This document shows, in pieces, positions 24,601 through 37,086 of a stretch of 64,000 bases of DNA. The notes below the pieces were generated by a model. The model did not search any database, had not been told where the DNA came from, and saw nothing but the letters and a program-made list of their open reading frames with translations. Where the stretch lies: assembly GCA_001949185.1 (NCBI GenBank), contig BDGG01000006.1, forward strand, positions 478,827 through 542,826, written 5' to 3'. Within the stretch, counting starts at the first letter, position 1, and every line of letters starts with the position of its first letter. A program made the position numbers and the translations under genes. The DNA is from Ramazzottius varieornatus. Lineage: Eukaryota > Tardigrada > Eutardigrada > Parachela > Ramazzottiidae.

Positions 24601-26988
24601 AAGAGCGTCTGAACTCAGTCTTGCCACCAGTCATCTGCACCGCTTCAACCGGAGATCTCAAAGCATGTTTCACTCATTTAGCGAACAGGCTTCAAAGGCA
24701 GTAAGTCGGATTTTTCCTCGCCTATCTTTTCTGCTGTTTTTCCTACGAATTTACCATAACTTTGAATTTTTCCCCAGTCATTTCAACAAGCCGCACACAG
24801 CGCTGCGTGTTGTACTCTGTGGTGGCGACGAGTTCGTCAACGCGGTGCTGCGTTCCTACGTCGACTTCTTCGCTGACCGACCAGTGGATCTGCAATCATC
24901 GCTGGCCTTCGTCATTGTCCCCATCACGGAAGGTGGCGTGGGGAGGTTCCTGGTCCAGACGGACCTGCTAGCCGCTAGCTTGTTCGACAACGCCCACTGG
25001 ACTTCGGCCATGGAGCAACTGGACAGCGACAACGTCGACTGGGATATGGTCATGGACAGGATACAGACCTATGTCCAAGCGGTCGGTGTGCTAGTTAACT
25101 TGCCCATCGCACAAGCAATGATCAACTTCAAAAGCCACGGGTAAGTTCTGATTGATGGGACGAAATGGATCGAGAGACTAATTTTTGTGGTGTGTTTTTT
25201 TGGTTTCCTTCAGAAATTCAGACTCGGATTCACCTCAACAGTTCGTTCCTTTTCTCAATGTGAGTACCCTAAAGAAAATCGTTTATCCGCATGGCAGCTC
25301 AGTAAACGAACTCGATCGTTTCTCAAGTGGCGCACGCTTGCGGACAATAACATTGCAAATCCGCGCCACCTGAGAAAGCAAACCGGGCAAGATCGTTCTC
25401 CCAAGTGACGCACACCTTCAGCCACTAGCACCGAAAACATGCGCCTGTTGAGTGGAGACTCTTGTCGAGTTTTTTGCGGGGCTCTCAAGTATCATTTTCT
25501 TTTCGACGTAAGATAGGTTCAGATCTATTCACCTCAGTCTCGAGTAATTTCCAGAAATAGTTGGAAAAACGCCCACTGGAAATATGGCAAAGAGGATATT
25601 TTGAGATACACCCTTAAAGGCTTTCTTACTGACAGGATGTGCGAGTCAAACTGGCTTCTTCGGCACATTCCGAAGGCTTCGGACACATCGCGTCTAACAG
25701 CGGTGAGTTAATGTTCCTTCGGCCATTTTCGCTGCGTTTTTCGACAGTTCTTTTCAAGCGACTTTACGTAGAGAAGGTGGTTATTCAGCAAAGGAATGAT
25801 GGTGTCTTTCTCTGCAGATCTGGACGACTTGGCACCACACCTGACGGGTGGCTCGGCTTCTACCACATCACTGACCAACTACATGGTGGGCAGTGGTCAG
25901 TCCGCTGTCGACAAGGACTTCTCCCCACCACATTCCCCGGTCATCCACCCACCCGGCTCCTCTCCGTAAGACTCAACGTCCCTTACTAGGCCGTCCTAAA
26001 TATTCACAGATAATACTCGGGGACTTGATGGTCTGAAGTGTCGAGTAATTAGCTTGTTCCTGCACGCGAGATTAAACTTGCCTTTTCTACCAAAGTGCCT
26101 GTCAAGGCCGCGCCAGGCACGAAGCGGTCCGAGAACTTCGTTGATATCTTGTAGAAAAATGGCAGACCGAGCTAAAAAATCAACTGCACGTTTGTCCTCA
26201 GACAGTGTGGTTCATTTTAGGCAAGCAGCGTACGGCGCCTTTGTTGATTCAACCAAGCCGTCGTCCAGTGGCGGTGGTAGCAATTCCAGCAGCGGCAGTT
26301 CCGACGCCCAAGAACTGCAGCTGGACTTTTGGATGCATGGTGGGTCTTTGGACAGTGACAAGGACCGCGAGAAAGAGCGAAAGCGCTCGGACGCCAACAA
26401 GCCCAAAGACATCCCCAGCACCAAGACCTCCATCAAGGCCGCCTTCAAGTCCATCTATGTCGTCCGACCTGTACAAGGAAGCTCGGTTTTCACCATGACT
26501 TATGCCACCAAGGAGAAGAAAATTCAGAGTACACTTATTCACCTTAACCAAAAACTACAGAAAATGTACTTCATAGAAAATTAAGATTGACTAAACTAAA
26601 CCGTGCTTTACTAAAATTTGCCAAATTAGAATTTACTAGATTACGATTTGGAAAATCATTTCATAGAAAATTTATCAAATTTTTTAACCTTCTTTTGACA
26701 GTTATGCGAGCGTTGGGGAAGAAGTCGACGAAGGAGTCGGAAGTGCGGACGGTCAGTATTGAAGGTGTTAGTCGGCTGATTTGTGGCACGACAAAGTCCC
26801 ATGGTCCGGGGATGAAAGGTAGACTATTCAGTCTCGTCTTACTTGTTTACTTATAGACGATAAGGTTAGAAGTTGCTCTTTTTGTAGTGACGATCGATGG
26901 GTGTGACTGGCAGAACATTAACTTTTTCCAGCTCTCACCGCAGTGGCACAATGTCATCAAGCATTTACCCCTGCTGATCTCTTCGTAG
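21637..26988 (+). CDS. PACS: PACS family (phosphofurin acidic cluster sorting protein), 18 exons
   Basis: Exons: 21637-21797, 21973-22060, 22121-22210, 22479-22604, 22666-22807, 22941-23158, 23235-23383, 23724-23847, 23929-24189, 24271-24375, 24594-24700, 24778-25140, 25214-25259, 25636-25702, 25818-25965, 26221-26528, 26702-26818, 26888-26988. All phases agree and give 906 residues, close to vertebrate PACS1/2. Residues about 40-200 match the furin/cargo-binding region ([20 protein letters not shown]). An acidic Ser/Asp cluster ([16 protein letters not shown]) follows near 205-220. The C-terminal PACS domain includes [18 protein letters not shown]-like and [17 protein letters not shown] blocks. 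PACS proteins link acidic-cluster cargo to AP-1/AP-3 and GGA adaptors in TGN-endosome traffic. An in-frame TGA precedes the starting ATG. Introns 3, 7, 10 and 13 contain hairpin arrays. Confidence 0.93.
22240..22440. repeat. Hairpin-array repeat in PACS intron 3
   Basis: Two units: GCCAAGTGGCGCTCCTG pairs with GTGCGCCACTTGGGCAA, and TTCCAAGTGGTACAAGC pairs with GTGCGCCACTTGAGAAG. The right end reads GAGTTTGTTTTGCCCAGC. Confidence 0.8.
23424..23692. repeat. Hairpin-array repeat in PACS intron 7
   Basis: Three units in a row: CAAGGGGCGCACG with GTGCGCCACTTGAG, CCCAGTGGCGCACG with GCGCCACTTGG, and TAAGTGGCGCGTG with GTGCGCCACTTGAGG. The right end is CTTTGCCGAGCTCCCG. It occupies most of the 340-nt intron. 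Confidence 0.85.
24445..24555. repeat. Single-unit hairpin repeat in PACS intron 10
   Basis: TCTCAAGTGACGCACGCTTTCAG pairs loosely with ACACGCCACTTGTG, followed by the decayed end GTTTCGTTTGCCGACC. Confidence 0.7.
25300..25485. repeat. Hairpin-array repeat in PACS intron 13
   Basis: AGCTCAGTAAACGAACTCG begins the copy. Two units follow: TCAAGTGGCGCACGC with CGCGCCACCTGAG, and CCCAAGTGACGCACACC with a decayed ATGCGCC arm. The right end is near TTTTTTGCGGGGCTC. Confidence 0.75.
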
Positions 26989-27917
26989 TCGTAGAGATAC
27001 CGGAGAATGCGCCTTGCTGGCTTTGCGTGAGGAAGAACGACTGTCAAAAGATTTCTGGTTTTATAGTGGGCAACATGTTTTTACTTCTTGCTCTATTAAT
27101 CTCTATTCTCACCCGGTGCCATAATTATGAAATTTCATGCTTGTTGCGGAATGTAATCTTCGCGTTTAGTTTTGCCTTTTATTTCGGTAAAGCTGTTACT
27201 TGTAAATCAAGCGGGATACTGCGGGAAAGTTTGCTTGAAATGCGGCAAGAAGAAATTCAGCTTCCGAACTTCGAAACAAGCGACAGATGAGTGGAAGCCG
27301 TATTAAACAGAAAAGATGAAAGAATTAGATACCTTCAGTATGACAGCACAGAGCGACGCCACATACGTAAACAAGAAAACTAATATCGTTCATATTTGGA
27401 AGGCCGGCAAACAATCTCGAAACGATCCTTGTCTCAAGTGGCGCACTTGTTCATGTAACTGGCTGGAAGTGTGCGCCACTCGTAATAACGGTCATTCCGA
27501 GATCGTTTGCCGGCCTCCTGTTTAGTTTAAGCCTAGGTCGGATAAAAGACAAGCAGAAAGTGCCGTCACATGCGGACTTGGTATCCCAAAGTAACTACCC
27601 GATATGACATGGGGTAAGGTGGATCTTCCAGCCAGGGCAGCGCACCCAGGTCCTTCAGGAACAACAGTTGTCGGCCCAAATACTGGCAGTCCAGAGAAGT
27701 CAGTTCACGGTAGTCCACCGTAGCGCGGCTTCGGCAACCCATACTTCGTACTCGGGGTATGGACGGCAAATCTTTTCTCGTACTGGAAAAACAATCTTTC
27801 TGGTATGGTACGAGGACTACATGTTGTTTTATGAAGAGTCTTGCTTTATTCAAACAAGTAACTTTTTCTTCAAAAGAAGACCACAATGAAACAGGAGACT
27901 AAATCAAAATCAACAAG
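26989..27917. other. 3' flank of PACS and remnants beside the retrotransposon
   Basis: I see no confident gene. A minus-strand stretch at about 27599-27785 has an acceptor-like TTTTTCCAG, then an open frame with DYRELTSLDCQYLGRQLLFL, then a GTAGTT donor-like site. It could be an isolated exon of a minus-strand gene interrupted by the neighbouring retrotransposon, but no partner exon is certain. Confidence 0.35.
27405..27520. repeat. Single-unit hairpin repeat downstream of PACS
   Basis: GGCCGGCAAACAATCTCG, then TCTCAAGTGGCGCAC and the partner GTGCGCCACTCG, then GATCGTTTGCCGGCCTCC. Both outer ends are present here, so the copy is complete. Confidence 0.8.
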
Positions 27918-30843
27918 TTACGTGGAGACGGTTCTTCCCTTCCTAAGATTGAAAACGTAAATTACTTCTTCGAGTCCTTTAGTCTCCTTCGCAGTACCCA
28001 TAACACAAAAAACATTACCTCGCTGTATGTCAAGAGACAAGCGCTGTTTGAAATACTGAAGAGATCTAGTCTCAAAAGGAAACTCAACAAGCTTCTCCCC
28101 GATCGCGTTGATCAATTCCGTCGCTGCAGGTCCATAAGATCCGAAGGTCTCGAATCCCCAAGAAACGAAAAAGTACTGTGAGGCGATGCCTTGGTATTTC
28201 TGGATCTTTCTCTCTTCCGCGTCTTTGGCGGCAGCTCCCACCTTCTCGCTTGTCTTTCCGACGTAGAACTTCGCCAATGTATCTACCAAAGTCACATCCC
28301 AAACTAATTCCTTCCCATTCTTCCAAGGTATCATGGTCTTTCCATCAGGTCTCAGTCCATGGTCCCGCGAAAGTCCTAGTGGTTCCAGAACCGCCGAAAC
28401 TTGTGCTGAAACGAGGGCTCTTCGCACCGACTCGCTCAGACTAGCGTGCCTACTGTGGCGTCCCGCGCTCTTTAGACAGCTCAGACCGCGGAGCCCATAC
28501 TCGTCGACTACTTTTCCGCAGCGGCACATGTGAAGCTGACATAGTCTCGATCGTAGCCGCAGCCCAACGCTGATCCGAAGTGTGTTGTCGTCGAGGAGAT
28601 TGCCAAGTAAGGAAGCCAGCAGAGCGTGCAGCCATGTTCCGGAGGTCTTTGTCGAAACAGCCATCAGTCTTGCCTTGCTTGTCATATCGCTATGGTCCAT
28701 CGGACTTTCGAATTCCTCCGTCACCATAGGAAGGTTCCAGGCACACTGTTATCGGCGAAGAGCGGGAACAGGCAGTTCAGCCGAAGTCAGAAGTGGCCAG
28801 TGGTCCAGTCCGTCGTTGACGACGCTGTCCAGGTCGCTTTCCGGGTAGATGGAGAGCACCAGCGCCTGCACAGAGTGGATCGAAGCCATAAAGGCTGGGA
28901 GCGCGATCCTCTCTGTGCGTCTGATGCCCAGACCTCCCATACTAACGGACAAGGAAGCTTCAAGCCATGTGAAGCCATTCATACTTTTGTTCGTGATCTC
29001 TGCTACGCTGCGACGGAGGAGATCGTCAAAGGTTTGCAATGCTGCAGGAGCCTTCCAGTTGGGTGAGCAGCGAAGGACGTAGAGCAGCTTGGGGAGCCCC
29101 AGGAAGTTTTTCAGCATAAACAGCGCCTGGTGAGAGAAAAAATTTAGTCTTGATGTCAGTACAGACAACTTACTTCTCTTCAATGGCAGGCTCTGAGGCT
29201 TCTTGTAATAGCGGAGCTCCGAGGAGGGTGAGTTCCGCGCGAAACGGGGAGATGATTCCGGGACACACCAAGCTGAATGCCCTCCGTATACTTTCCCTTT
29301 CTCCTGCTGTGCCACCCTGTAGGGAGAGCTCAGTCTTCGACGGGTTCAGCTGGAGACCGATGCGAATCCCTTCAGAAATCAACGTACAGAAGTCCGCGAG
29401 TACCTTGCTGCAGTCCCCACCGATGGTTCCATCGTCCAAGTACCCCAGGTTGAGAGGAGAAGTGAGCTTGTTGGTGAGAACTTCGATGGCCAGACAGAAG
29501 GGCATAGGACCTAACGGATCCCCTTGCTGAACTCCTCTTGCTGAAGCCAGGATATGCTGTCCGTAGATGAGCCTGGAAGGAAACCTATAGCACTGCCAGA
29601 CGAAAGAGTGATAGTTCGGCAAGACTTCACGGACTAGATCCAACAGTTTGTCTCTATGGATCGTGTTGAAGGCATTTTTGAAATCGATCTTGAACATGAA
29701 CACGACAACTGTCATCTTCATTCTCAAGGAAACAACGAGCAGCGTGAACAGCCGCTTCCGCTCTGCCTCTTGTTCCACAACCCACTTGCTGAGGTGTAAC
29801 TCGCTCCTCCACCTGTTTGTCGACTCTCTTGCTGACGATCTTGGCAGAAAGACGGCGAAGAGTGTTCCCGACGGCGAACGGCCTGATACCACCATCTTTT
29901 TTCTTCAGCGCAGTGAGTAAAGCCCCGAAGAAGATGCTGGTGACGGAAGTGTTACCAGCCTGGCCAAACTTTCAGCCAGCGCCGTGGTGGTGCCATCTGC
30001 CGCGCCCGCCAGCATATCCTTCAATTGCTGGGGGCGCAAACAATCAATGCCTCCGGCAGAGCCGTTGGGGAAGCTATGCACGGCGGCCATGATCTCATCA
30101 ACCGTGATGTCATCAGGCAGTTGAGTTGGGTCGGGTGGTTCCGAGAAGCTCGAACCAGCTGCTTCTGCCGGATGCTTCGAGCGCAGAATCTCCAAGACTT
30201 CCGGCGATGGGACAGCAACGATGTCTTCGGAGCACAGGACTCTAAGGGCTCCACTGATGTCCGCATCATTCAGCTTCCCTTCAACGATCTTCTTGAGCGT
30301 TGCGTCCGTACTGTCCTTCTTCACTTTTCTCGCTTTCCCAGCTGAACCTACAACCATCCTTGGCCTAGAAAGATTCTCCTTCACTGTTGAAGTAAGGCTT
30401 TGCTTCTTCCCTTTTTGCGGTTCAGGTTTCTTTAGTCCCGTAAGAGCGAACAGGAGGAGCTCTCGCCAAACTACATCAGTATTCAGCTCGACCCCCTTTG
30501 TGATTCTGTCTGTCAGGCTTTGGGCTGCTAACTTCCTCGCTGCTTTAGGGATCCTGTGGAGTATCTTAGTGGAAGATCTCAGATTCTGAAGTAGCGATTC
30601 CAGGGGTAGGTCGGAGTCGACTCTCGGCAATACAGCTGTTTGAGGTATCAGCTGTCTGTCTTGGGCTGCGTGGGCGTCCCGTTTATTTCTTTCAGGTTGA
30701 TTTCTGCACTTCTGGCTACCGGATGACCTCTGAAGCCTCTTGCACTCAGAGTAACACCGCACTCCTTGCAAGTAACAGGAGGATCTTGGGAAGACATGAT
30801 GCAGGAGAGATCGATAAACCTGTAAGAGACTCAGAACTGGCAA
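27918..30843 (-). mobile_element. Degenerate non-LTR retrotransposon with reverse transcriptase and restriction-like endonuclease
   Basis: Four minus-strand open segments (30843-29905, 29895-29170, 29315-28749, 28727-27918) form one polyprotein broken by at least three frameshifts. The first contains GGIDCLRPQQLKDML, a conserved block before the RT core. The second has KIDFKNAFNTIHRDK, GVQQGDPLGP and the catalytic YLDDG. The third has the thumb-like LPKLLYVLR. The last has a Cys/His cluster (CRCG...GLSC...RH) and LRPDGKTMIPW followed by WDVTLVDT, the RPD-x-D arrangement of R2-type restriction-like endonucleases. It reverse-transcribes element RNA at a nicked target when intact. This copy cannot make a full protein. 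The 3' end and any target duplication were not identified. Confidence 0.85.
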
Positions 30844-32643
30844 TCTCGCTCTATCGATAAGATAATCAGCCTACGACTTGAAAACAACATACATGGGATC
30901 CAGGGGAACGCGTACCTTGCCCCTGGAGTTGTCTCCAAGATGTGATAAGCGGGCAGCTGTATTTGTGGGAGTAGAGGAATGACGGGGGAGGAAATCAAAC
31001 GATAGCAGGCTATGATAACAGCCCAAAACCTGATTAACTTAGCTTAGGACGTGGAAGAAGTTCAAAGATTTTCCCGGGAACTCTCGATTCCAATCTCGTC
31101 AGTTTGTTCTTGGGTATAAACCAATTCAGCGGCCTGCGCTACTTGGCTTCTCCGAGGAGGTGATCTCAACCACCTACGGAAAGCGAGGCAGTTAGCAGGA
31201 AACACGACACTTACCTTTTCACCAGACAATTTGATGCTCGTTGGCTCGAGGAGTAGCTCGGCAGGATACCGGATACGGAAAGGGCGATGAAAAGGATCGA
31301 AGGAGAATGTTCTCCGTACAGATTGCGTATAGACTGAGTATGATTAGTGATTGGCCACCAACTTAGTTACCCTCCGAATTCCTGCGTTTGGAAATGTCGC
31401 TGAATCGGGTCCATATCGCCAGCGCCAGATTGGATAACTTTGTGGGTGGCGAACCGCCGCCGGGAACGGCCAGGAAGGAAAACGGATCTAGGGAAGCTGC
31501 AAAGGAGGCTGTGGGGAAGCGAGAGCGCAAAGGCAGCCGGAAGTGGAAAACGTAGAAAGGCACAGACTTCCGCCACACTCCACAACATAAGATGAAATGT
31601 GGAACCGATAGTCCTGTCCCGCTCGCTTATGCTCCAGCTGTAAGTTGGTTACAATGCTCGACGGTACACGATGGTTGAAGGCATGAAGCTTGAAGGAGCG
31701 AAGGGCAGCAAAAGACGAAAGGCAAGTTCTCTTGAAGTCATGGAGAATCCGATCTAGGCTTGGCTTCAGATGTACAATTTACATTACACGGACCATCTGC
31801 GCGTAATGCTCATCATTCGGTTACGTTCTTTGTGCGATTTCTGTTTCTGACTTCCATACAAATTGTAAATTTGCCGTCTTTTCCGCCTGGCCCGTATTCA
31901 GTCAGCCAGGTATCGTCTTCGTTCACCTCCTCTTCCGAACGGTGGGCTTTGGTACCTATCTCCTCTACAGTTTAATTTTGAGCAGCTTCGTCACCAGCGT
32001 CGTCGTCGTCGTTGTGTTCCTCTTCAGATATCTTCGAGGGAGTCTTCTATCTTTGCAGAATATTACGGGACGGAAACTGGTCGGGTTGAGGTGGAGGAAT
32101 TACGTGATGTAAATAAATGGATGTACGAGTCCAGAAAGGTAATTCAAATGCTGTTTTATGACATCAGTATCTTATTTTATTATTATTCCGTTTCATTTAG
32201 TATTGTAGTTTGTGTTTTAGTTTAGTTTATTGTAGTCAGTATTCATTGTGGGATGTGTAAGATGTGTATGAGATTGAGGGAGTGTATTTGGTACTAAATG
32301 CGTCGATTCGAACCATGCAAAGGTCTTCTGCACAGGCTCATCAAGTGGGCGGAACTGCGCTCCACTGGCGCTTGATTCGAACTGCACTGTTTGTACCGCG
32401 ATTTCGAACTGCGTGTATTGGCGCTGCTAATTAATTGAAGAATTAATGAGAGCAAGTTCTGGCATTTGAAAAAACATTCGCAACTTCCTGAATATTTCGA
32501 GCGTTGACCTAACGGACATTCGCCGTTTCGATACGAGATGACGAAGAAGGGACAAGGTTGGATAAAACGGCAAAACATAGACACAGTGCGCCACCTACGG
32601 TTTTTGTGTACTTCTTGTTCTATTCCTGATTACAGAAGGCAAT
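30844..32643. other. Region upstream of the retrotransposon, nothing firm
   Basis: It may include the element's 5' UTR. A minus-strand frame at about 31588-31371 is open in two registers and ends at a GTAACT donor-like site. One register has a mitochondrial-presequence-like Arg-rich start. I could not connect it to other exons. Confidence 0.35.
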
Positions 32644-32720
32644 TTGCCTGTGTTAGAAACATCTCATTAGAAATGTATTGTTAGGCCGACATTTCTAATG
32701 AGATGTTTCTAGCACAGGCA
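32644..32720. repeat. Foldback repeat
   Basis: TTAGAAACATCTCATTAG and its reverse complement form arms of about 32 nt around a 12-nt loop. A further copy of one arm lies at about 32863-32885, so the element may extend to there. Confidence 0.75.
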
Positions 32721-34009
32721 GAACCGAAATCGTGTCTGTGGGTCCACAGCAGCGCACGCCAGCGTCTTTGTGCGCTGCGCGCACCAGTAAATTGTGGTAT
32801 GACCATTACTCCAACATACGGAACGGTCTTTACACGGCCCCACAATACATTTCATTAAAAGAAGAAACATCTCATTAGAAATGTACTGTGTTCGCTCGAT
32901 GAAGTGTTTTCGATGATTTCTCTGATCATTCGTCTATTTTTTGTCAAATTTCAGTCGTGATCGGGTCGACTGTTCAGCGTGACTCTTTAAAGTTTGTTTA
33001 CTCTACGAGGCAGTGGGACAGAGGCTTAACCAGTCAAATTCCACCCTCTGCATGCAGAAGATATTGCGCTGGTCAGTAGAGCCCTTGTCCGTTGAATATT
33101 GCACTGCCTATCTCTTCATTGCGCTCTCTGCAGTGAAAATTGGCGCTTATACGGCACTAAAAGCCAACGGCTAGTATATCAGCATGCACAGGCCTAGTGT
33201 ACCCGGTGGCTCTCTCCGAAAGATGACAGAAACGCTGCTTCCGGTTTGATCCAACTAGCTTCGTAATTTTATATCTTGAAAACTATAAAAGTTTTCAAGT
33301 CAATTTTGCTGGTTAGCATGTAGGGAGCACATTGAACTATCTCACTAGACGGTTTTGAATTTGCGGTTGTCAACCCTTTCTGGAGGAATAACCTCCCCTT
33401 AAGAAAGGAAAACGGCGGAGGAGTAAGTCCTACAATCGATTCCTGCTTGTCCATTCGAACGAGGATCCCGTGAGGAACCAACCGTTGGTTCGGGAGACAC
33501 CGCACTAGGGGATTCTGGGTGTTAGTAGCAATATGTCCTATGAGTCTACTAAACTGCACATGTGTGCGCATCATATGTGCATTTCGATTTAGCCGATTAG
33601 CAATCAATAGAAAAAACATGCGTTTGACTGCTTTATTGATGAAATCGGCGTTGCGTTATTTCTCCTATTAATTGCCTGAATTTCTTGACAGTTGCAACCA
33701 TTTTTGGTCGATTGATTTTTTGATTGATCTTCATTGATTCTTGATGATCCAGTCCACCAGAAGTGATGATCGGATGGATCCGTATTGATGATCCAGTCCA
33801 GCTAAATTGATGATTGATATGGCTGACTCGGCTCAGTCTCAATCATCCCTTAAGTCGGGTCACGGCAGAAGTCCGGCCTGGCCCCACTGAGCGACTCGAC
33901 CGAATGAAAGGTCGGACAAAATCGCCAATCAACTGACGAACTGTCATACCAGATGGAAGTCCGACATGACAGTCGGACAGCCAGCCGCGTCGTATCAAGA
34001 ACAGTGTTG

Positions 34010-34560
34010 CTCTGATCATTACAATCGATAACTGAGAATGGCCAAAGACGACCGTTCCTGAGTTCCAATATGACAATCGAAATTTGGAATCCCTGGCTAG
34101 ACAATTCCAGTATTAATTAGAATGGTAATAGAATTCCGAAAACTGAGCAAATTAAGTTTGGTAATTAGAATCGAGAATGTGGCTATTTAAATTATTGAAT
34201 TTGCGCCCTACAGCGCGTTAAAACGAACGTGGGTGTCCCAAGTATCGGAGTTTCTGGGTGTCTGTAGCGCTTGATTGGGCGAATATGTATGCGTATGTGC
34301 ATGTCGCACGACGTATGGCACGAGGCTTACAGTTTTGTTTTGCGAATCACGCGCGGTGCATCGATGTACGCGCGAAATTCAACACTGGTTCCGATATTTT
34401 AACCTAACAACCCCCTAAGGGATGTTTCGCATGTATGACGACGTACGCGCAAGGCTTCAGGGAGCATTTCAAAGTACATGCTTCCATCAGAGCGTCCGTT
34501 TTCAATGCCTTGAGTGCAACATGTTTTGAGTTAAACATCCAACATCCACTCCACGCTTCT
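34010..34560. repeat. Interspersed repeat, copy 1 (uninterrupted)
   Basis: It shares a long diverged match with 34674-34763 and then 40509-40880. Landmarks are GATCATTACAATCGAT, TAGAATTCCGAAAACTG, CGCGCGGTGCATC and TAACAACCCCCTAAGG. No protein is recognised. Confidence 0.75.
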
Positions 34561-34673
34561 GAAACGATAGGCTTAAGTCGCTTTAAAACACGATATCTCG
34601 GGAATATTCAGATCCCAAAAATTAACCACAATAATTGAAATAATTTCAATATTTATTCCAATATTTCAATTGC

Positions 34674-34764
34674 TGATGCGCCGTGTTGTTCCGATCATTA
34701 CAATTGATGATTGAAAATGACCAAAAACGACCGTTTCGGAATTCGAACATGACAATTAAAATTA
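34674..34764. repeat. Interspersed repeat, copy 2, left part
   Basis: It matches the start of copy 1 (GATCATTACAATTGATGA, ACGACCGTTTCGG). The match stops at 34764, where the MULE begins, and resumes at 40509. Confidence 0.75.
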
Positions 34765-34863
34765 GGGTGATGCTATAGGCACCCCGATTTAATTCATTAA
34801 TTCAAACACCCCTTTAATGCGATATGACTATGGACACCCCTGTTTTTGAAATCAGTCTTTCCT

Positions 34864-35155
34864 TCTAAATTTTTGGCCAGATGTACGCCGTGTTACAACC
34901 GAATGTACTGTGGTATCGAGCATGCAGGAAAGAGAGAAAGTAGTCTCACTGCAGAAGTCACGTGCACCTAATAAAGTCATTGTCCGCGAAATGCAGAAGC
35001 TGACCGGTAAAGCCATCATTCCAAAAAACTTCGCGAACGTTAGGAGAAAGATTGACATCGAGGAAAGAGATGGACGGGATGAACAAGGAGTCTTGGATCG
35101 TGTGCTTGCTTAGTATCGGAAGAAAGATCCGAGGGAAAACAATGACGGCAGTCGT
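34864..35155 (+). pseudogene. MULE transposase N-terminal fragment
   Basis: The frame includes EREKVVSLQKSRA, KLTGKAIIPKNFANVRRK and, past a stop at 35111-35113, YRKKDP. This resembles the block before the catalytic domain of FLYWCH/Far1-like MULE transposases, in which a helix of the form GK-x-I/V-x-x-K-D/N-x-x-N-x-R precedes L-x-x-x-L-x-x-Y-x-x-x-D-P. No catalytic DDE core is recognisable downstream. Confidence 0.5.
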
Positions 35156-36393
35156 CAAATTGTCCCTATCAATAGGCGGCTCGTCCAGAACAAAAAAATA
35201 CGTGGTAGACCAACGTCCAAAGGGAACTTGAGAGAGGCACAGAAGTCTAACAACACGCAGCAAGTCAGGCTTTGAGCCAAAACTGCACGGCCCATTGGTG
35301 TGCTGTTTCGTGGCGGAGGTGGTGCAGAACGGTAACCCAAGCGGATTACTGTTTGTGAAAGGACCTGAACAACGCGAATGGTTAACCAGTGCAATTGAAA
35401 CCGGAACGTACTCGAAGTGCGACCAATGCCGTGGCCGAAGACCAAAAAACGAGTGGAACCCATATAAAAATCGGAATTAAGGGAGAACCTATGGTGGATC
35501 TGTAAAGGTTGTGTTTCAGTCCATGGAAAGTCCATCCAGATAGTCAAGCAGAAACAGAGTCATCAGGAACTTGTTGTACTGTGGTCATCTTTCGAAAGCT
35601 CCGTTGAAATATGTCAGAAAGATTCTCTAGACACTGGTCAGACACTGGTCGAACACTGGTAGATTACTGACAGCGAGTGTGGTCGGCGTTCCGTAGTTTA
35701 CTGCTAAAATTTGCAGCAACCTCATACCGTACACGTGCAAGATGCAGGCAGCCTACCGAATGACGCCTGCTGGGTGGTTGAACAGATTGCTTTCGCACAC
35801 CAGAAGTATTTCAACAATGCACTCGCCAACGTCTGACCGATAATTAGCCGAGATCTGGCAGTACTTTAGCAGTAAGCTCAAAGGACAGGGGCCAAATCTT
35901 TCTCAAAAACTAAGAAACGCGGTTGATAATCATTAAACGGATGGCCGTAAGAGAAGTGCAGTACACCTACGATCATGATTTAATATTCCAGCTAGTGAAA
36001 CCGAATATGTCAACCACACACTTGATACCCTTAGCTGATATACTGCCAAGTGGGGAGTCAGACTCAATGAGCGTTTGTTCTCTCATGTACGTAACAGTGC
36101 TGGATTAAGTGTTCGATCTAATGATGAACCAACATCATGGAAGGAACGAAGAGCTACGACTGTCGAAACTGAATTTATTGTGGGAACAGAAAGTTATGGC
36201 CAAACGAAGCGACTCTTGACCGATGCCATATTGTTATTCATCTTCTACTTGAAAAAGGCCCTGTTGATGGGGTCGGTAAGTGCGAAGATCTCGGTGACGT
36301 GACCTAAAAGGACGAATATCAAGATTACGGTTAGACTCACGAACAGAAAATATTTCAGACTTTCAGCATTTCATCAGTTTTGACACTGTAAAG

Positions 36394-36640
36394 TTACCGA
36401 TGACCGCGATTACAGCTGGCTCCTTCAAAATTGCGTCCGCCCCGCTTCTTCTTCGGGGATTTAGTCGCAAACACGCTTTCTTCTCCTCCAAGCATGTGTA
36501 GCACCAACTTCCACGCGTACTTTGGCCATCCGTTGTTTGGACACACTGCTTTGGGACCGTAATGTTGGACAAGATCTGCCAGAACTGTCTTCTTTATCCA
36601 GACGTCGTACCCAGATCGGATCTGTTGAGAACCAGGGGTC
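36394..36640 (-). pseudogene. BEN-like exon inside the MULE
   Basis: The minus-strand frame contains YDVWIKKTVLADLVQHYGPK and KLVLHMLGGEESVFATKSPK, ending in a stop at 36396-36394. The spacing of the last block resembles the C-terminal helix of BEN domains, DNA-binding modules found in several transposon and host proteins. It may be the last exon of the spliced gene starting at 38207, but intervening exons are unclear. Confidence 0.35.
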
Positions 36641-37086
36641 TGCTTCTTCTAGTAGAACGAAGAGACGATGCTTTGTAGCTTTTTCTGAACTGCAACACAA
36701 ATCCACTGTTAATTGACTATCAGACGACTAGCTTCCGAGTCTACTCACTGTCTTGCTCTTCGGTAGGTGTTCCAGCTTGAGACACGTTTCCCCGCAAAGG
36801 TGCAATATTACCTATATGGGTCAGGCAATTTTTCAGTATCGATATGGCGGAGGCGGTTGACAAAGGCTTACTCACTAGACGCTGGTGTATTTGAGCTCCG
36901 ATCTATACGTGGAGAATGCGCAGCTGAGCCTAGAGCAGAAATAATTAGGGTGCATTCGTCTGGCCAGCTTGTGCAATGTTTACCTCGAGCGGCATTATGG
37001 ACAGAATTCTCTGTTGCTGATGATAAGCCGACTGCTTAATCTGGAGTGTGGTCCCGGCTCAAGTTGACCACGGGAGAACAGAAGAT

